Source of the DNA: Alphaproteobacteria bacterium
GTDB lineage: Bacteria > Pseudomonadota > Alphaproteobacteria > Micavibrionales > Micavibrionaceae
Assembly (NCBI GenBank): GCA_021775955.1
Contig: JAJFGU010000011.1
Span: 124,001-188,000, forward strand
Direction of reading: 5' to 3'
DNA: 64,000 nt
Below, in pieces: positions 19,153 through 28,879 of the stretch. The notes beneath the pieces are model-generated. The model worked only from the letters and a program-made list of their open reading frames with translations, was not told where the DNA came from and searched no databases. Every line of letters begins with the position of its first letter. Positions within the stretch are counted from its first letter, which is position 1. A program made the position numbers and the translations under genes.

Positions 19153-20148
19153 ATGTTTAAAGCTTTTTACCTTTTCGCTATTTTTATAGCGTTTTTTGCC
19201 TTATCCGCAAGAGCCGCCGAGTCACCACAGTTCATCTTTCCCGTGGCTTGTACGCTTGGCACGGATTGCTGGGCCGTAAATTATGTCGACACCGACCCGG
19301 CGGAGGGAATCTACCGCGATTTCAGCTGCGGTGCAAAGTCCTATGATGGCAATAAAGGCACAGCTTTTGCCCTGCGCTCGGTGGCAGAGATGAACGAAGG
19401 CGTTGATGTCCTGGCTGCCGCCGCGGGTAAAACGATCCGTGTGCGGAACGGAGAGATGGACGGGCCGAAAACACCCGAAGCGCTGGAGGCTATCAAAACC
19501 GGGCAAAAAGATTGCGGCAATGCGGTTCTGCTCGATCATGGCAGTGGTTTGCTCACCTTATATTGCCATCTTAAAAAAGGCAGCATTGCCGTTAAGCCCG
19601 GCCAAAGCGTGAAGGCGGGCGAAAAAATCGCGCAAATTGGTTATTCCGGCATTGCCGAATATCCGCATCTGCATTTCGGCGTGGTCTGGGAGGGTGGCGT
19701 GGTCGACCCCTATACCGGGCTTTTGAACACAGATGGATGCGGGAAGATGAAAAAAAGCCTGTGGGCGCTTGGCCTGCCGATGGAATACGAACCGGTGGCG
19801 CTGTATGATGCCGGATTCGATATGAAAGTGCCGGATTTTGAGGCCATTAAAAACGGTGAGCCAACGCCGCAGTCTCTGGAGGCCACAAGCCCGGCGCTGG
19901 TTTTCTGGGTTGGCATTTTCGCAAGCGTACAGGACGATCTGGTTACGCTCGAGATTACCGGGCCGGACGGAAAGGTTTTTTCCCGGCGCGAGATTAAACA
20001 AAGCGCAACCCGCGCACGCCAGTTCTACTATACCGGCCGTAATCTTGAGCACCGCGATTTACAGCCCGGCACGTACACAGGCACGGCGCGTCTCAAACGC
20101 GAGGGGCTGGAGGAAAGAACAATCCAAAAAACCATAGTGGTGAATTAA
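19153..20148 (+). CDS. M23/LytM-like protein with missing zinc ligands
   Basis: A 331-residue protein with a signal peptide (MFKAFYLFAIFIAFFALSARA). The LytM/M23 fold is recognisable: SCGAKSYDGNKGTAFALRSV, VLLDHGSGLLTLYCHLKKG, VKPGQSVKAGEKIAQIG and HLHFGVVWEGG (His172, His174). M23 peptidases need H-x-x-x-D in the first motif (normally DGHKGTDF); here those positions are Asn67 and Ala71. Two of three zinc ligands are therefore absent, and it is probably a catalytically inactive peptidoglycan-binding or amidase-activating protein. A C-terminal domain of about 110 residues follows. The start at 19153 matches the signal peptide; the frame is open further upstream without homology. Confidence 0.8.
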   Translation: MFKAFYLFAIFIAFFALSARAAESPQFIFPVACTLGTDCWAVNYVDTDPAEGIYRDFSCGAKSYDGNKGTAFALRSVAEMNEGVDVLAAAAGKTIRVRNGEMDGPKTPEALEAIKTGQKDCGNAVLLDHGSGLLTLYCHLKKGSIAVKPGQSVKAGEKIAQIGYSGIAEYPHLHFGVVWEGGVVDPYTGLLNTDGCGKMKKSLWALGLPMEYEPVALYDAGFDMKVPDFEAIKNGEPTPQSLEATSPALVFWVGIFASVQDDLVTLEITGPDGKVFSRREIKQSATRARQFYYTGRNLEHRDLQPGTYTGTARLKREGLEERTIQKTIVVN

Positions 20149-20675
20149 TCCCGCTGCCGACGCAGATACACGTACAGCGCACCTGCACCGCCATCTTTGG
20201 GTTTTGCGGGATAGGTCTTTAAAATAGCCGGCTGTAAATCCGTATCTGTCAGCCATTCCGGCACGCGTTTTTTTAGAATACCGGGTCCGGTCTTGCCCTT
20301 TCCGGTAATGACAAGGACACAGCGCTTGCCTTGCTCATAGCTGCACAAAATAAACGGGCCAAGAGCCGCGTACGCTTCGTCCTGGGTCATGCCATGCAAA
20401 TCAAGCTGTGCCTCAATCGGCATTTGACCACGGCGCAGCCGCTCATCCGTACGTTTATCAAGATCCGTACCTGTTCTTGCTTTTTTGGGCCTTGATGTCT
20501 GTGGTTGTGCCGGCTCGGATGATTTTCTTGGTTTAGCCCGTATGTCTTCTTTTTGCCGCTTTGGCCGCTCATGCGGTGGCATTTTCATGCTTTTTCCCTC
20601 CAAAGGCTTCACATCTTTGGTCATTTCCTGCCAAAGGCTTGCGTCATCCTCGCTGTACTTGTCTTCATCTGTCAT
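20145..20675 (-). CDS. Smr domain protein
   Basis: A 176-residue protein. Residues 1-85 are charged and disordered. The C-terminal Smr (small MutS-related) domain has the motifs LDLHGMTQDEAYAAL and VLVITGKGKTGPGILKK. Stand-alone Smr proteins are nucleic acid nucleases or binding proteins. In many alphaproteobacteria the gene follows mltA; here mltA is at 58750, so this locus is separate. The stop overlaps the stop of the convergent M23-like gene by 4 bases. Confidence 0.92.
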   Translation of the reverse strand: MTDEDKYSEDDASLWQEMTKDVKPLEGKSMKMPPHERPKRQKEDIRAKPRKSSEPAQPQTSRPKKARTGTDLDKRTDERLRRGQMPIEAQLDLHGMTQDEAYAALGPFILCSYEQGKRCVLVITGKGKTGPGILKKRVPEWLTDTDLQPAILKTYPAKPKDGGAGALYVYLRRQRD

Positions 20676-20794
20676 ATGTAATCTTTATAAATCTATATAT
20701 ATCAATATCTTCTGCTGTTTTCTTAAAGCTGGCAACAAATTTGCATGCTTATCACTTTAGGTACTAAGATATGTTCTACTTTGGGAAATTGAAA

Positions 20795-21358
20795 ATGTTT
20801 TCGAACGCTGTTGGCAATATATTTAAGCCGCGTGAGGCTGAGACGACCGATACAAAGCTCGGCATCCGTCGGCACGACCCGGATCAGGAAGGTCGCAAGA
20901 AGAAAAAGAGCGAGGAAGACGAGCCTACACTTTTTTCTGAAGAGGACGACGCAACCGTGTCGATTGAGGCGCTGCGGGTTTTTCTCGATAATTTCCTGCG
21001 CTCGCTGGATGAGGCAGCCGGCGAAGCCAAAACAGGCGGCGGGGAACAACAAGCGGCCCATAATCAAAATGTGGAAACAACCGGGCCACAAGCCCATGGC
21101 GGGGAAGCCGCGCAGGCCGCATCGGCCTATCAGGCAACAGCCCAGGCCACCAGCCAGGGCAGCCATTTTGATTCTGCCCCGACGCCCGGCGCAGATACGG
21201 CCCTGGAATCCCACGAAATGCGGACCATTCATACGTTGCTGGCTGATTTGAAAGCCTTATCAGAGCGGGGTGTCCAGAATTTAAGAATTGAGCGCGGCGA
21301 AAGCTTCCTGCAAAGCCTTTCCGCTGCCACCGAAAAAGCCAAACAGCACTATTTGTAA
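20795..21358 (+). CDS. Unrecognised low-complexity protein
   Basis: A 187-residue protein with no signal peptide. The N-terminus MFSNAVGNIFKPREAE is followed by a basic cluster (GRKKKKSEEDE), a predicted amphipathic helix (VSIEALRVFLDNFLRSLDE), then an A/Q/G/T-rich linker of about 70 residues and a helical C-terminus (IHTLLADLKALSERGVQNL). An upstream in-frame ATG at 20771 would add eight residues. The function is unknown; the layout of two short helical ends joined by a linker suggests an adaptor or structural protein. Confidence 0.6.
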   Translation: MFSNAVGNIFKPREAETTDTKLGIRRHDPDQEGRKKKKSEEDEPTLFSEEDDATVSIEALRVFLDNFLRSLDEAAGEAKTGGGEQQAAHNQNVETTGPQAHGGEAAQAASAYQATAQATSQGSHFDSAPTPGADTALESHEMRTIHTLLADLKALSERGVQNLRIERGESFLQSLSAATEKAKQHYL

Positions 21359-21373
21359 GTTTTGAATTTCTTA

Positions 21374-21724
21374 CTAAACAGCAGGATCTACTGGCGTTTC
21401 AATTAAATTTCCCCGAGCATCAAATTTATGCTCGATAATTTTATCTTCTCCCCCTGTTATAGAGGCAGGTAGAAGCTCTTTCCCTTCGGCACACCAGTAA
21501 TTTGTAACTCTTGTGGCATCAGCATTATCGTACCCACTTCTCTTAATTACCTTTTGCCCTTTGAGTGTAAGTTCAAAATCAGTTTGATTTGGAAATATAC
21601 CCACATCCCCAACTTTTGCGCTTCTTTGATTTCCTGAATTGCAACCAACGTCCGAACAACCGGCAACCATTAATCCAAATAAGCCACACAGCCCTATTTT
21701 TGCTACTATTCCTAATTTACGCAT
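21374..21724 (-). CDS. Small lipoprotein of unknown function
   Basis: A 116-residue protein with a signal peptide and lipobox (GLCGLFGLMVAGCS, lipidated cysteine near 23). The mature part contains DFELTLKGQKVIKRSGYDN and ends in IEHKFDARGNLIETPVDPA. I do not recognise the family. It stops 15 bases from the convergent low-complexity gene. Its start is about 60 bases from the response regulator stop on the same strand, so cotranscription is possible. Confidence 0.68.
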   Translation of the reverse strand: MRKLGIVAKIGLCGLFGLMVAGCSDVGCNSGNQRSAKVGDVGIFPNQTDFELTLKGQKVIKRSGYDNADATRVTNYWCAEGKELLPASITGGEDKIIEHKFDARGNLIETPVDPAV

Positions 21725-21788
21725 GTTAATTTTCCTGTACCTGACACTAGTGATTTAAAAAAGCTTTTACCACCTCTTTAACGTAACA

Positions 21789-22367
21789 TCAACCCTCAAG
21801 CCGATAGCCGCTTTCCTCGGTGAGTAGTATCTTCGGTTCTCCGGCGTCGTCCTCGATTTTCTGGCGCAGGCGGTAGATATGCGTCTCCAGCGTATGAGTT
21901 TCGACATTTTTGGCGTAACCCCAGACCTCATCCAGCAGCTTTTGTCGGGCCAGGGTTTGGCCTTTATGGTCGTGGAGAAGCCTGAGAATCGCCGTTTCCT
22001 TTTCCGTCAGGCGAATTGTATCGTCTTCGCCTCTCAGCAGCAGATTGTTAAGTGGGTCCAGTTCGTAAGCCCCGACTTTCAAAAAGGCTTCTTTATGGCC
22101 TGGAGCCTGCCCCGCATGAAGTTGCTTAATTCGGTCTATAAGCCGTCCCATCCGCAGAGGTTTTACAAATACATTGCCCGCCGCTATTTCAGTATCGCCG
22201 GATATGGCACTTTCATCATCACACAGATAAACAAGCGCGCCGCTTTGTTGATAATCGGCCATATCACCAATAAAACAGGTATCTTCCAGCCCGGCATCGG
22301 TCAGAGATTCCCCAATAATCAGGCGGATTTTTTCGTCTTTTTCAAAAATTGTGATTTTTCCGTTCAT
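21789..22367 (-). CDS. OmpR-like winged-helix response regulator
   Basis: A 192-residue protein. Residues 1-95 are receiver-like: an acidic pair in FEKDEKIRLI, a candidate acceptor aspartate in VYLCDDES and the conserved lysine in GNVFVKPLRMG. The C-terminal OmpR/PhoB DNA-binding domain is clear: LTEKETAILRLLHDHKGQTL, then HTLETHIYRLRQKIED and GYRLEG. The receiver is short and divergent, so phosphorylation may be weak or absent. The start at 22367 is chosen because the upstream extension uses a non-ATG start. No histidine kinase is nearby, so it is an orphan here. Confidence 0.88.
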   Translation of the reverse strand: MNGKITIFEKDEKIRLIIGESLTDAGLEDTCFIGDMADYQQSGALVYLCDDESAISGDTEIAAGNVFVKPLRMGRLIDRIKQLHAGQAPGHKEAFLKVGAYELDPLNNLLLRGEDDTIRLTEKETAILRLLHDHKGQTLARQKLLDEVWGYAKNVETHTLETHIYRLRQKIEDDAGEPKILLTEESGYRLEG

Positions 22368-22477
22368 CGGGCCAGTATAAAGGGGCAATAATCACCACGC
22401 CAACAAAAGAACGAATAATTCCAGGATATTGATTTCACTATCTTTTCCTCTGGCATAGTCTTTGCAACTCTTTTCCC

Positions 22478-23269
22478 ATGATTGATATCACCGCCGGAAT
22501 CGAAGGCCAGAGCGGCAGCGCGCAAGCGGATGCAAATATGCGCAGCGGCAAAGTGCTGCGCATGGTCAGGCATGAGCGCATGGGCGGTTCCGTTCCGGTC
22601 TGGGAAAAAGCAGCCAACGCCAAGGAATCCGTCGAAAACACCCTGGGCGAGGCGTCCCTGGACAAAACATCCCAAAACTTCAAAACCACGCTGGCCTATC
22701 AAGGCACACAAGAGTCGAAGGCAGAAAACGAGGATGGAGAATTTACCTTTGGTGATCTCGTCGACATGGTGAACCCGCTACATCATATTCCGGTCGTCGG
22801 GCATCTTTACCGTCATTTTACCGGCGATGAGATTAAGCCGATTTCGACGATTATCGGCGGCGCCGTCTTTGGCGGCCCGGTGGGCGCAGCCAGCAGTCTG
22901 GTCAACACTATCATCGAAAAAGAAACCGGCAAGAATATCGCAGGCAATGCACTGGCGCTTGTTTTGGATGGCGAGGCACCAACCCTTATTGCCAGTCGTA
23001 ATAGACCGGAACAGCAGCTCACCGCCAGTATTGAAAATATTGGTAGTGGCAGCATTTCAGAGCTTCCCGGCTCTGTGCTTTCTTTTGCGGATTTGGGCGG
23101 AGGGAAAAGAGCGGTTTATGAGAGGGTAAGGGTCGCCGGTGGACGCACAGCCGGAAGCATGGTGAGCAAGCATATAGAAATGATTCAGGATCTTTCCACC
23201 CGCGATACCATTAGTCAGGTTATGATGGAGCCCTTATCGCTGCTGCCCAAAGACAAAGAGAACAATTAA
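22478..23269 (+). CDS. Conserved alphaproteobacterial protein of unknown function
   Basis: A 263-residue protein. Its centre, FGDLVDMVNPLHHIPVVGHL followed by YRHFTGDEIKPISTIIGGA, is a motif I associate with an uncharacterised alphaproteobacterial family. A glycine-rich, possibly membrane-active segment follows (GGAVFGGPVGAASSLVNTI). No signal peptide is present. It is divergent from the response regulator (110 bases between starts) and overlaps the stop of the convergent yggS gene by 4 bases. No function can be given. Confidence 0.72.
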   Translation: MIDITAGIEGQSGSAQADANMRSGKVLRMVRHERMGGSVPVWEKAANAKESVENTLGEASLDKTSQNFKTTLAYQGTQESKAENEDGEFTFGDLVDMVNPLHHIPVVGHLYRHFTGDEIKPISTIIGGAVFGGPVGAASSLVNTIIEKETGKNIAGNALALVLDGEAPTLIASRNRPEQQLTASIENIGSGSISELPGSVLSFADLGGGKRAVYERVRVAGGRTAGSMVSKHIEMIQDLSTRDTISQVMMEPLSLLPKDKENN

Positions 23270-23928
23270 TCTCTGGCGCCGAAAACGCCCGTTCCAACAC
23301 GAATGTAAGTTGCACCAAGGGCGATGGCCTTTTCGAAATCAGCGCTCATCCCCATGCTCAAATGTTTTAAACCCAACTCACCCGCAAATTTTGCCAGCAG
23401 AGCAAAATGCAGCGCCGGGGGGTCGTCGGCAGGTGGAATACACATCAGACCCTGTATATCCAGGGCGCATTCATCCGCGCAAAAATTATAAAAATCATTT
23501 AACTCCGCAGGAATAATACCCGCCTTCTGTTCTTCCTCACCTGTATTGACCTGAATAAAACAAGGCAGGGGACGATCCTGTTTTTTCATTTCATCGGCCA
23601 AAGCGCGCGCCAGTTTTTTGCGATCAAGCGTTTCAATGACATCAAAGAGGGCAACCGCTTCCTTGACCTTGTTGGTTTGCAGCGGACCAATCAAGTGCAG
23701 TTGCAAGTCAGGATATTGCGACTTTAAATCGCTCCAATGCTCCTGCGCTTCCTGCACCCTGTTTTCACCGAAAAGGCGATGGCCAGCATCCAAAGCGGCT
23801 TTGATATGCTCGATGGATTGTTTTTTGCTTACCGCCACAAGATGAATATCTTTTGACTGCCGCGCGGCATCTTGCGCAGATTTTTCGATCTGGTTTTGAA
23901 TTTGAATAAGGTTATTTGTTACGGACAT
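23266..23928 (-). CDS. YggS family PLP homeostasis protein
   Basis: A 220-residue single-domain PLP-binding TIM-barrel protein (PLPBP/YggS). The lysine that forms the internal aldimine is in HLVAVSKKQSIEHI. Other family motifs are FGENRVQEAQEHW, LHLIGPLQTNKVKEAV, VNTGEEEQKAGI and LSMGMSADFEKAI ahead of RVGTGVFG. It controls pyridoxal phosphate balance and is not a racemase in vivo. The ATG at 23928 matches family starts. A repeat-filled gap lies upstream. Confidence 0.95.
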   Translation of the reverse strand: MSVTNNLIQIQNQIEKSAQDAARQSKDIHLVAVSKKQSIEHIKAALDAGHRLFGENRVQEAQEHWSDLKSQYPDLQLHLIGPLQTNKVKEAVALFDVIETLDRKKLARALADEMKKQDRPLPCFIQVNTGEEEQKAGIIPAELNDFYNFCADECALDIQGLMCIPPADDPPALHFALLAKFAGELGLKHLSMGMSADFEKAIALGATYIRVGTGVFGARD

Positions 23929-23959
23929 ATTAATATTAAAACCACGAATGAAAAAAAAT

Positions 23960-24158
23960 TTAAACTACAGAGATAAACAGAGAGCGCAGAGGAAAGATTT
24001 TTACCACCAAGGACACTAAAGGGTTATTTGTTGTCACCCCCGCGAAGGCGGGGGTCTGGCAAGATTAAAAGACCGGATGCCCGCCTAAAACGGGCATGAC
24101 AATATAAGCTAATCTTATAATATAAACTCTGTCTATCTCTGCGTGCTCTGTAGTTTAA
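23960..24158. repeat. Composite inverted-repeat element with internal REP hairpins
   Basis: The outer ends are a perfect 13-base inverted repeat, TTAAACTACAGAG at 23960-23972 and its complement at 24146-24158. Both flank sequence rich in CAGAGA-type words. Inside, at 24032-24101, are two hairpins bounded by TGTCA and TGACA: CCCCCGCGAAGGCGGGGG and GCCCGCCTAAAACGGGC. It fills most of the gap 23929-24226 between yggS and the porin terminator. Similar ACCACGAAG-type words recur near 41266 and 45908. This is probably a non-coding dispersed element. Confidence 0.65.
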
Positions 24159-24167
24159 AAAATATAG

Positions 24168-24201
24168 TAAAAAAGAAAAGGGCGCCGGTTAAGGCGCCCT
24201 T
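24168..24201 (-). terminator. Terminator after the porin gene
   Basis: On the minus strand AAGGGCGCC (24201-24193) pairs with GGCGCCCTT (24186-24178), with a 6-base loop, and the following sequence is TTTTCTTTTTT. It ends the strong porin transcript 25 bases past its stop. Confidence 0.85.
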
Positions 24202-24226
24202 CTCGAAATTTTAAATCACAACGTGA

Positions 24227-25420
24227 CTAGAAGTCTACATGTGTTCCGAAGAGAACGGCTGTGCCATCCACTTTGTCGCCTTCAGTAGCAGGAAGGCCGG
24301 TAACTTTATCATGCTCAACATGCGTGATAGAACCGCGGAAGCTCATGCCAGGACCGTAAGTGTACTCGACACCGCCAGTGTAGCGTGTGCTTTCGAGCAT
24401 TTCGATACCAAAGCTGTTATCCGAGTCAAGATATGACGCACCGAACTTGAATGGACCGGTTGTGTAGTCCGCACCAATGACAAGAATCTCTTCTTCACCG
24501 ATAGAACCGTCATCAAGGGCGTTACGAACATCACCATGGTCATCTTCGCTATAAGAAACACCAAAACCAAACGGACCGATATCAAGATCAATACCACCAT
24601 TCCAGACAGTACGATCATCGCTTACGAGACCAGGTGTGATAACAGCAGCAACACGCTCACGCTCCAGGTGTGTGTAACCACCACCGAGGATAACGCCAAT
24701 GTTGTTGAACATGCCTTCATAGCGTGCGCCAAATTCATACAAAGAGCCGAAGCTAAGTGTATTGTCTGTACGAACACCATCCAGATCAAAGGCACTACCG
24801 CCATTGTCTGAGAAGTCAGGCACATAGGTAACACCAAGCTGGAAGCCGTTAAAGACAGGTGACAAATATGTCAGATTGTCTGTTCCGACCGCAAGATCCT
24901 GGTCATAGTCAAGACCATCGGCTTCTGTCATACCTGCAAAAGGTGCAGTTAAGCCTGTGGCAGCGCCAGCCATTACAGCATAGTTGAACGGCTGAACATA
25001 TTGACGAAGACCGTCATAGTTGCTGTCGGCTGAAGGCGTAGCAACCTGTAACAGGTAAACTGCACCGTCTTCCGTACCAGCATTGATGCGGCCCCATTCA
25101 CCGGAGAAGAACAGGTAACTTTCCTGAACACCGGCACCATCTTCACCGTCAGCTTCCAATTCAATATGGGCACCAACTGTTATGCCGTTGTCCAAAGTGG
25201 TTTCGCCAGAGGCCTGAATTTCCGTTTCACGAAGCATGTCGAATTCACGGGCTTCAGTACCATCAACAGCAATAGCGGCGGCTGAACTTTCATCCTGGTC
25301 TACATAGACACCATAGATGTTGGCATAACCACCAAGATTAAGTGACAACTGCGCTTGTGCTGTGGCCGGAACCAAAGCAAGACCGCAAACAGCTGCACTG
25401 CTTAGTAGTAGTTTTTTCAT
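24227..25420 (-). CDS. Outer membrane porin
   Basis: A 397-residue beta-barrel protein with a signal peptide (MKKLLLSSAAVCGLALVPATAQA) and the C-terminal aromatic needed for BAM recognition (FGTHVDF). Alternating hydrophobic strands, Gram-negative porin phrases (LNLGGYANIYGVYVDQDE, TTLDNGITVGAHIELEADG, GEWGRINAGTEDGAVYLL) and acidic loops (DNDGGS-like, D/E rich) are evident. It belongs to the general diffusion porin superfamily. The ATG at 25420 follows a GGAGGAA ribosome site. It has an isolated promoter region upstream and a strong terminator, consistent with a highly expressed single-gene unit. Confidence 0.92.
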   Translation of the reverse strand: MKKLLLSSAAVCGLALVPATAQAQLSLNLGGYANIYGVYVDQDESSAAAIAVDGTEAREFDMLRETEIQASGETTLDNGITVGAHIELEADGEDGAGVQESYLFFSGEWGRINAGTEDGAVYLLQVATPSADSNYDGLRQYVQPFNYAVMAGAATGLTAPFAGMTEADGLDYDQDLAVGTDNLTYLSPVFNGFQLGVTYVPDFSDNGGSAFDLDGVRTDNTLSFGSLYEFGARYEGMFNNIGVILGGGYTHLERERVAAVITPGLVSDDRTVWNGGIDLDIGPFGFGVSYSEDDHGDVRNALDDGSIGEEEILVIGADYTTGPFKFGASYLDSDNSFGIEMLESTRYTGGVEYTYGPGMSFRGSITHVEHDKVTGLPATEGDKVDGTAVLFGTHVDF

Positions 25421-25743
25421 TTTATTTCCTCCAATCAAGCTTAAAAACATTAGGCTTAATTAAGTTTAGGTTGAACAAGACGATCCAAATATGGATCGGT
25501 AGAATTCCACCGTTTCCAGTGAACAATCCCAGTAAGCCTCGCTTTTCCACAGGGGTCAACGCGGTTTTGAGCAAATATGCCACTATTTTTTGGATACGTT
25601 GTATTTTTGCAACACTAGCCTTGCAGGCTCGCACAGGGTTTTCTTTGGTGACAGGGTGAAAACCAAGCTTGAGGCAATATCCATACCATGCTAATGAACT
25701 CTCTTGGAATGGTTTCACCAGGTAATTTTTATAGGGTAAGAAA
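25421..25743. other. Porin and DUF3576 divergent upstream region
   Basis: This 323-base gap separates two divergent genes. It holds a small hairpin, CGATCCA at 25481-25487 with TGGATCG at 25492-25498, and AT-rich stretches. A TTTTCCACAG word near 25544 is only loosely DnaA-box-like. The promoters of both genes must lie here, but I cannot fix them. No RNA gene was recognised. Confidence 0.5.
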
Positions 25744-26304
25744 ATGCTCGATCTCTCAAGAATAAAAGGCTTTTTTACGGTTGTTTTGGCGCTGAGCTGT
25801 ATTTTTCTACTAGCGGCCTGTGAATCCGTGGAAAGTGAAGCAAAATATCCCACCGGCTATGATCGCAACAGAACGGGGGATGATAACATTTATGGCGAGG
25901 CGAACAGCATTTTTGGCGAGGGCGGCCTGTCTATTCTCGGCGGTGACAGGGATGATAACGAAGATGGCTCTTCCGGTATCGGCGTTAACAGCTTCCTGTG
26001 GCGCGCCTCGCTGGATACGGTTTCCTTTATGCCTCTGGCCAGCGCCGACCCCTTTGGCGGCGTGATTTTAACCGACTGGTACTCTCCACCGGAAAAGCAG
26101 GATGAGCGCTTTAAGCTCAATGTCTTTATTTTAGGGCGTCAGCTGCGCTCTGACGGCGTGCGCGTGCGCGTCTTTAGCCAGGTTCTGAAAAACGGTGCCT
26201 GGCGCGATACTAATGTCTCTGGTGATATGGGCACGCAGCTTGAAGACACCATCCTAACCCGCGCCCGTCAGCTCCGCGTCGCCCAAATCGGCGAAACTGA
26301 ATAA
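25744..26304 (+). CDS. DUF3576 lipoprotein
   Basis: A 186-residue alphaproteobacterial lipoprotein. The signal peptide ends in the lipobox LLAACES (Cys near 27). The conserved core is [35 protein letters not shown] and [20 protein letters not shown]. Its function is not established. It precedes leuS by 7 bases, the standard order DUF3576-leuS-lptE in this class, which suggests a link to envelope assembly through lptE. Confidence 0.92.
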   Translation: MLDLSRIKGFFTVVLALSCIFLLAACESVESEAKYPTGYDRNRTGDDNIYGEANSIFGEGGLSILGGDRDDNEDGSSGIGVNSFLWRASLDTVSFMPLASADPFGGVILTDWYSPPEKQDERFKLNVFILGRQLRSDGVRVRVFSQVLKNGAWRDTNVSGDMGTQLEDTILTRARQLRVAQIGETE

Positions 26305-26311
26305 GTGCGCC

Positions 26312-28879
26312 ATGTCTTCGCGATATAATATTAAAGAAACCGAGGATAAATGGCGTAAAGTCTGGGAAGAACGTGAAAGCTTTAAAGTCACGGAAAACTC
26401 CGACAAGCCGAAATATTACGTCCTTGAAATGTTTCCCTACCCATCGGGCCACATCCATGTCGGCCATGCCCGCAATTACGTGATGGGCGATATTGTTGCC
26501 CGTTACCGCAAAGCCAAAGGCTTTAACGTCCTGCACCCGATGGGCTGGGATGCCTTTGGTCTGCCGGCAGAAAACGCAGCCATCGAGCGCGGTGAGCACC
26601 CGGATAAGTGGACCCATGAAAATATTGACACCATGCGGGTTCAGCTTCAATCCATGGGGCTGTCGATTGACTGGAGCCGGGAATTCGCCACCTGCGATGC
26701 CGATTACTACCGCCATGAACAAAAAATGTTTCTGAATTTCTATCGTAAAGGCATCGCCTACCGTAAAGAATCAATCGTCAACTGGGACCCGGTCGATCAT
26801 ACGGTTCTGGCCAATGAGCAAGTCATAGACGGCAAAGGCTGGCGCACCGGAGCCGCTGTCGAGCGCCGCAAACTCAATCAATGGTTCCTTAAAATCACCG
26901 ATTACGCGGAAGAACTGCTTGCCGGACTGGATCATCTGCCCGGCTGGCCGGAAAAAGTTCGCATCATGCAGGAAAACTGGATCGGCAAATCAAAAGGCGT
27001 TAATTTTCATCTCAAAATTGATGGCTCCGATGAAACGCTGGAAGTTTATACGACGCGGCCCGATACAATTTTCGGCGTGAGCTTCGCCGTCATGGCACCG
27101 GATCATCCTTTGTCTAAAAAACTGGGATGCGACAAAGACGGTTTTGATGACTTCATTCAGCAATGCCAAAGCACAGGCACATCAGAGGCGGCCATTGAGC
27201 AAGCCGAAAAAATCGGCTTTGATACGGGCTATCAAATTATCAATCCTTTTGATCCCTCCATAAAAATGCCGCTTTATATTGCCAACTACGTTTTGATGGA
27301 CTACGGAACCGGGGCCGTGATGGGCGTTCCCGGGCACGACCAGCGTGATTATGAATTCGCTACCAAATACGATCTCGATATCCCGCTTGTCATTCATCCG
27401 AAAGATTCATCGCCGGAAAAATTCACATTACAGGGCGAAGCCTATAACGGTGACGGTACCTTGATGAACTCACAATTTTTGGACGGCATGAATGTCACCG
27501 AGGCCATAGCCGCCACGATCCAAAAAATTGAAAAGCAAAAGATTGGACAGGGCACAACACAATTCCGCCTGCGTGACTGGGGCGTGTCTCGCCAGCGTTA
27601 CTGGGGCTGCCCGATTCCGTTTGTTCATTGCGAGGATTGCGGCATTGTGCCAATCCCTGAAGATCAGCTGCCCGTGACTTTACCGCAGGATGTTAATTTT
27701 GATGAGCCCGGCAATCCTTTGGAGCGCCACCCCACATGGAAAAATATCACATGCCCGGAATGCGGCAAAGACGCAGCGCGCGAAACCGACACCTTCGATA
27801 CATTTTTTGAATCCAGCTGGTATCAATTTCGTTATTGCGATCCGCATAACGAAAAACTTCCCGTTGCCAAGGACAAGGCCGCGTACTGGATGCCACCAAA
27901 AGGGGGGGTAGATCAGTATATAGGCGGCGTTGAGCATGCCGTGCTGCATTTGCTTTATGCCCGCTTTTTTACCAAAGCCATGCGCGATTGCGGCTATGTC
28001 GATTGTGATGAGCCTTTTACCGGCCTGTTCACACAAGGCATGGTCACGCACGCCACCTATAAAAATCAGGATGGAAAATTCCTTCTCCCCTCTGAAATAA
28101 TTATAGAAAATAATTCTGTGAAGGATAAGGATGGAAACCCTGTCACAATTGGCCGCATTGAAAAAATGTCCAAATCAAAAAAGAATGTCGTAGCACCGGA
28201 GGGAATCTCTGAAGCCTACGGCATCGATTCCGCACGATTATTCATGGTTTCCGATTCCCCTCCCGAGCGTGACGTTGAATGGACTGAGGGCGGAATCGAA
28301 GGCGCGTGGCGCTATGTGAACAAGCTGCACAGGCTTTTCTCTGAAAATCTGGAATCTCTGCCCTCGGCAGATGAAAAGGAGCCATCTGAATTTGATGAAG
28401 CGGCCTTGGGCCTTAGAAGAGCCACCCATAAAACCATTGCCGGAGTTGGTGAGGACATTGAAAACTTCCATATGAACAAGGCGGTAGCCCGCATACGCGA
28501 GCTATCCAACGCAATTGCTGATTTCAAAGGTGAGGGCTGGGCTCTCAAAGAAGCACTGGAAGCCCTCGCCAAACTTATCAATCCAATGATGCCGCATCTG
28601 GCCGAAGAGCTCTGGAACATGCTTGGTCATGACACGCTTCTCGTTGATGAGCCATGGCCAAATCTTCGTAAGAAATTACTTACGGAAGATAATGTGACGA
28701 TTGGCGTTCAGGTCAACGGCAAAATCCGCGCCTCGATCACTCTGCCGGTTGATGCCGATGATAAAGCCTTTGAAGATGAGGCTTTGGCACAGGATAATGT
28801 CAAAAAAGCTATCGAGGGCAAGCAGGTCCGCAAAGTCATTGTCGTGCCCGGTAAAATCGTTAATGTGGTGGTGGGATGA
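26312..28879 (+). CDS. leuS: Leucyl-tRNA synthetase
   Basis: A class Ia aminoacyl-tRNA synthetase that charges tRNA-Leu. The 855-residue protein has the HIGH-type motif HVGH at residues 49-52 ([15 protein letters not shown]), the CP1 editing domain with [12 protein letters not shown]-type sequence ([10 protein letters not shown]), a zinc-type insert ([15 protein letters not shown] and CPECGKDA), and KMSKS at 618-622. The C-terminal domain ends [15 protein letters not shown]. The length is normal. The stop overlaps the lptE start by 4 bases (ATGA), indicating translational coupling. Confidence 0.99.
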   Translation: MSSRYNIKETEDKWRKVWEERESFKVTENSDKPKYYVLEMFPYPSGHIHVGHARNYVMGDIVARYRKAKGFNVLHPMGWDAFGLPAENAAIERGEHPDKWTHENIDTMRVQLQSMGLSIDWSREFATCDADYYRHEQKMFLNFYRKGIAYRKESIVNWDPVDHTVLANEQVIDGKGWRTGAAVERRKLNQWFLKITDYAEELLAGLDHLPGWPEKVRIMQENWIGKSKGVNFHLKIDGSDETLEVYTTRPDTIFGVSFAVMAPDHPLSKKLGCDKDGFDDFIQQCQSTGTSEAAIEQAEKIGFDTGYQIINPFDPSIKMPLYIANYVLMDYGTGAVMGVPGHDQRDYEFATKYDLDIPLVIHPKDSSPEKFTLQGEAYNGDGTLMNSQFLDGMNVTEAIAATIQKIEKQKIGQGTTQFRLRDWGVSRQRYWGCPIPFVHCEDCGIVPIPEDQLPVTLPQDVNFDEPGNPLERHPTWKNITCPECGKDAARETDTFDTFFESSWYQFRYCDPHNEKLPVAKDKAAYWMPPKGGVDQYIGGVEHAVLHLLYARFFTKAMRDCGYVDCDEPFTGLFTQGMVTHATYKNQDGKFLLPSEIIIENNSVKDKDGNPVTIGRIEKMSKSKKNVVAPEGISEAYGIDSARLFMVSDSPPERDVEWTEGGIEGAWRYVNKLHRLFSENLESLPSADEKEPSEFDEAALGLRRATHKTIAGVGEDIENFHMNKAVARIRELSNAIADFKGEGWALKEALEALAKLINPMMPHLAEELWNMLGHDTLLVDEPWPNLRKKLLTEDNVTIGVQVNGKIRASITLPVDADDKAFEDEALAQDNVKKAIEGKQVRKVIVVPGKIVNVVVG

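Noticed and set aside
24032-24101. Possible CRISPR-like repeat unit
   Set aside because: There are only two different hairpins and no regular spacer array; it is a REP-type element.
25540-25552. DnaA-box-like TTTTCCACAG
   Set aside because: A single imperfect copy in the porin upstream region, without clustering, is expected by chance.
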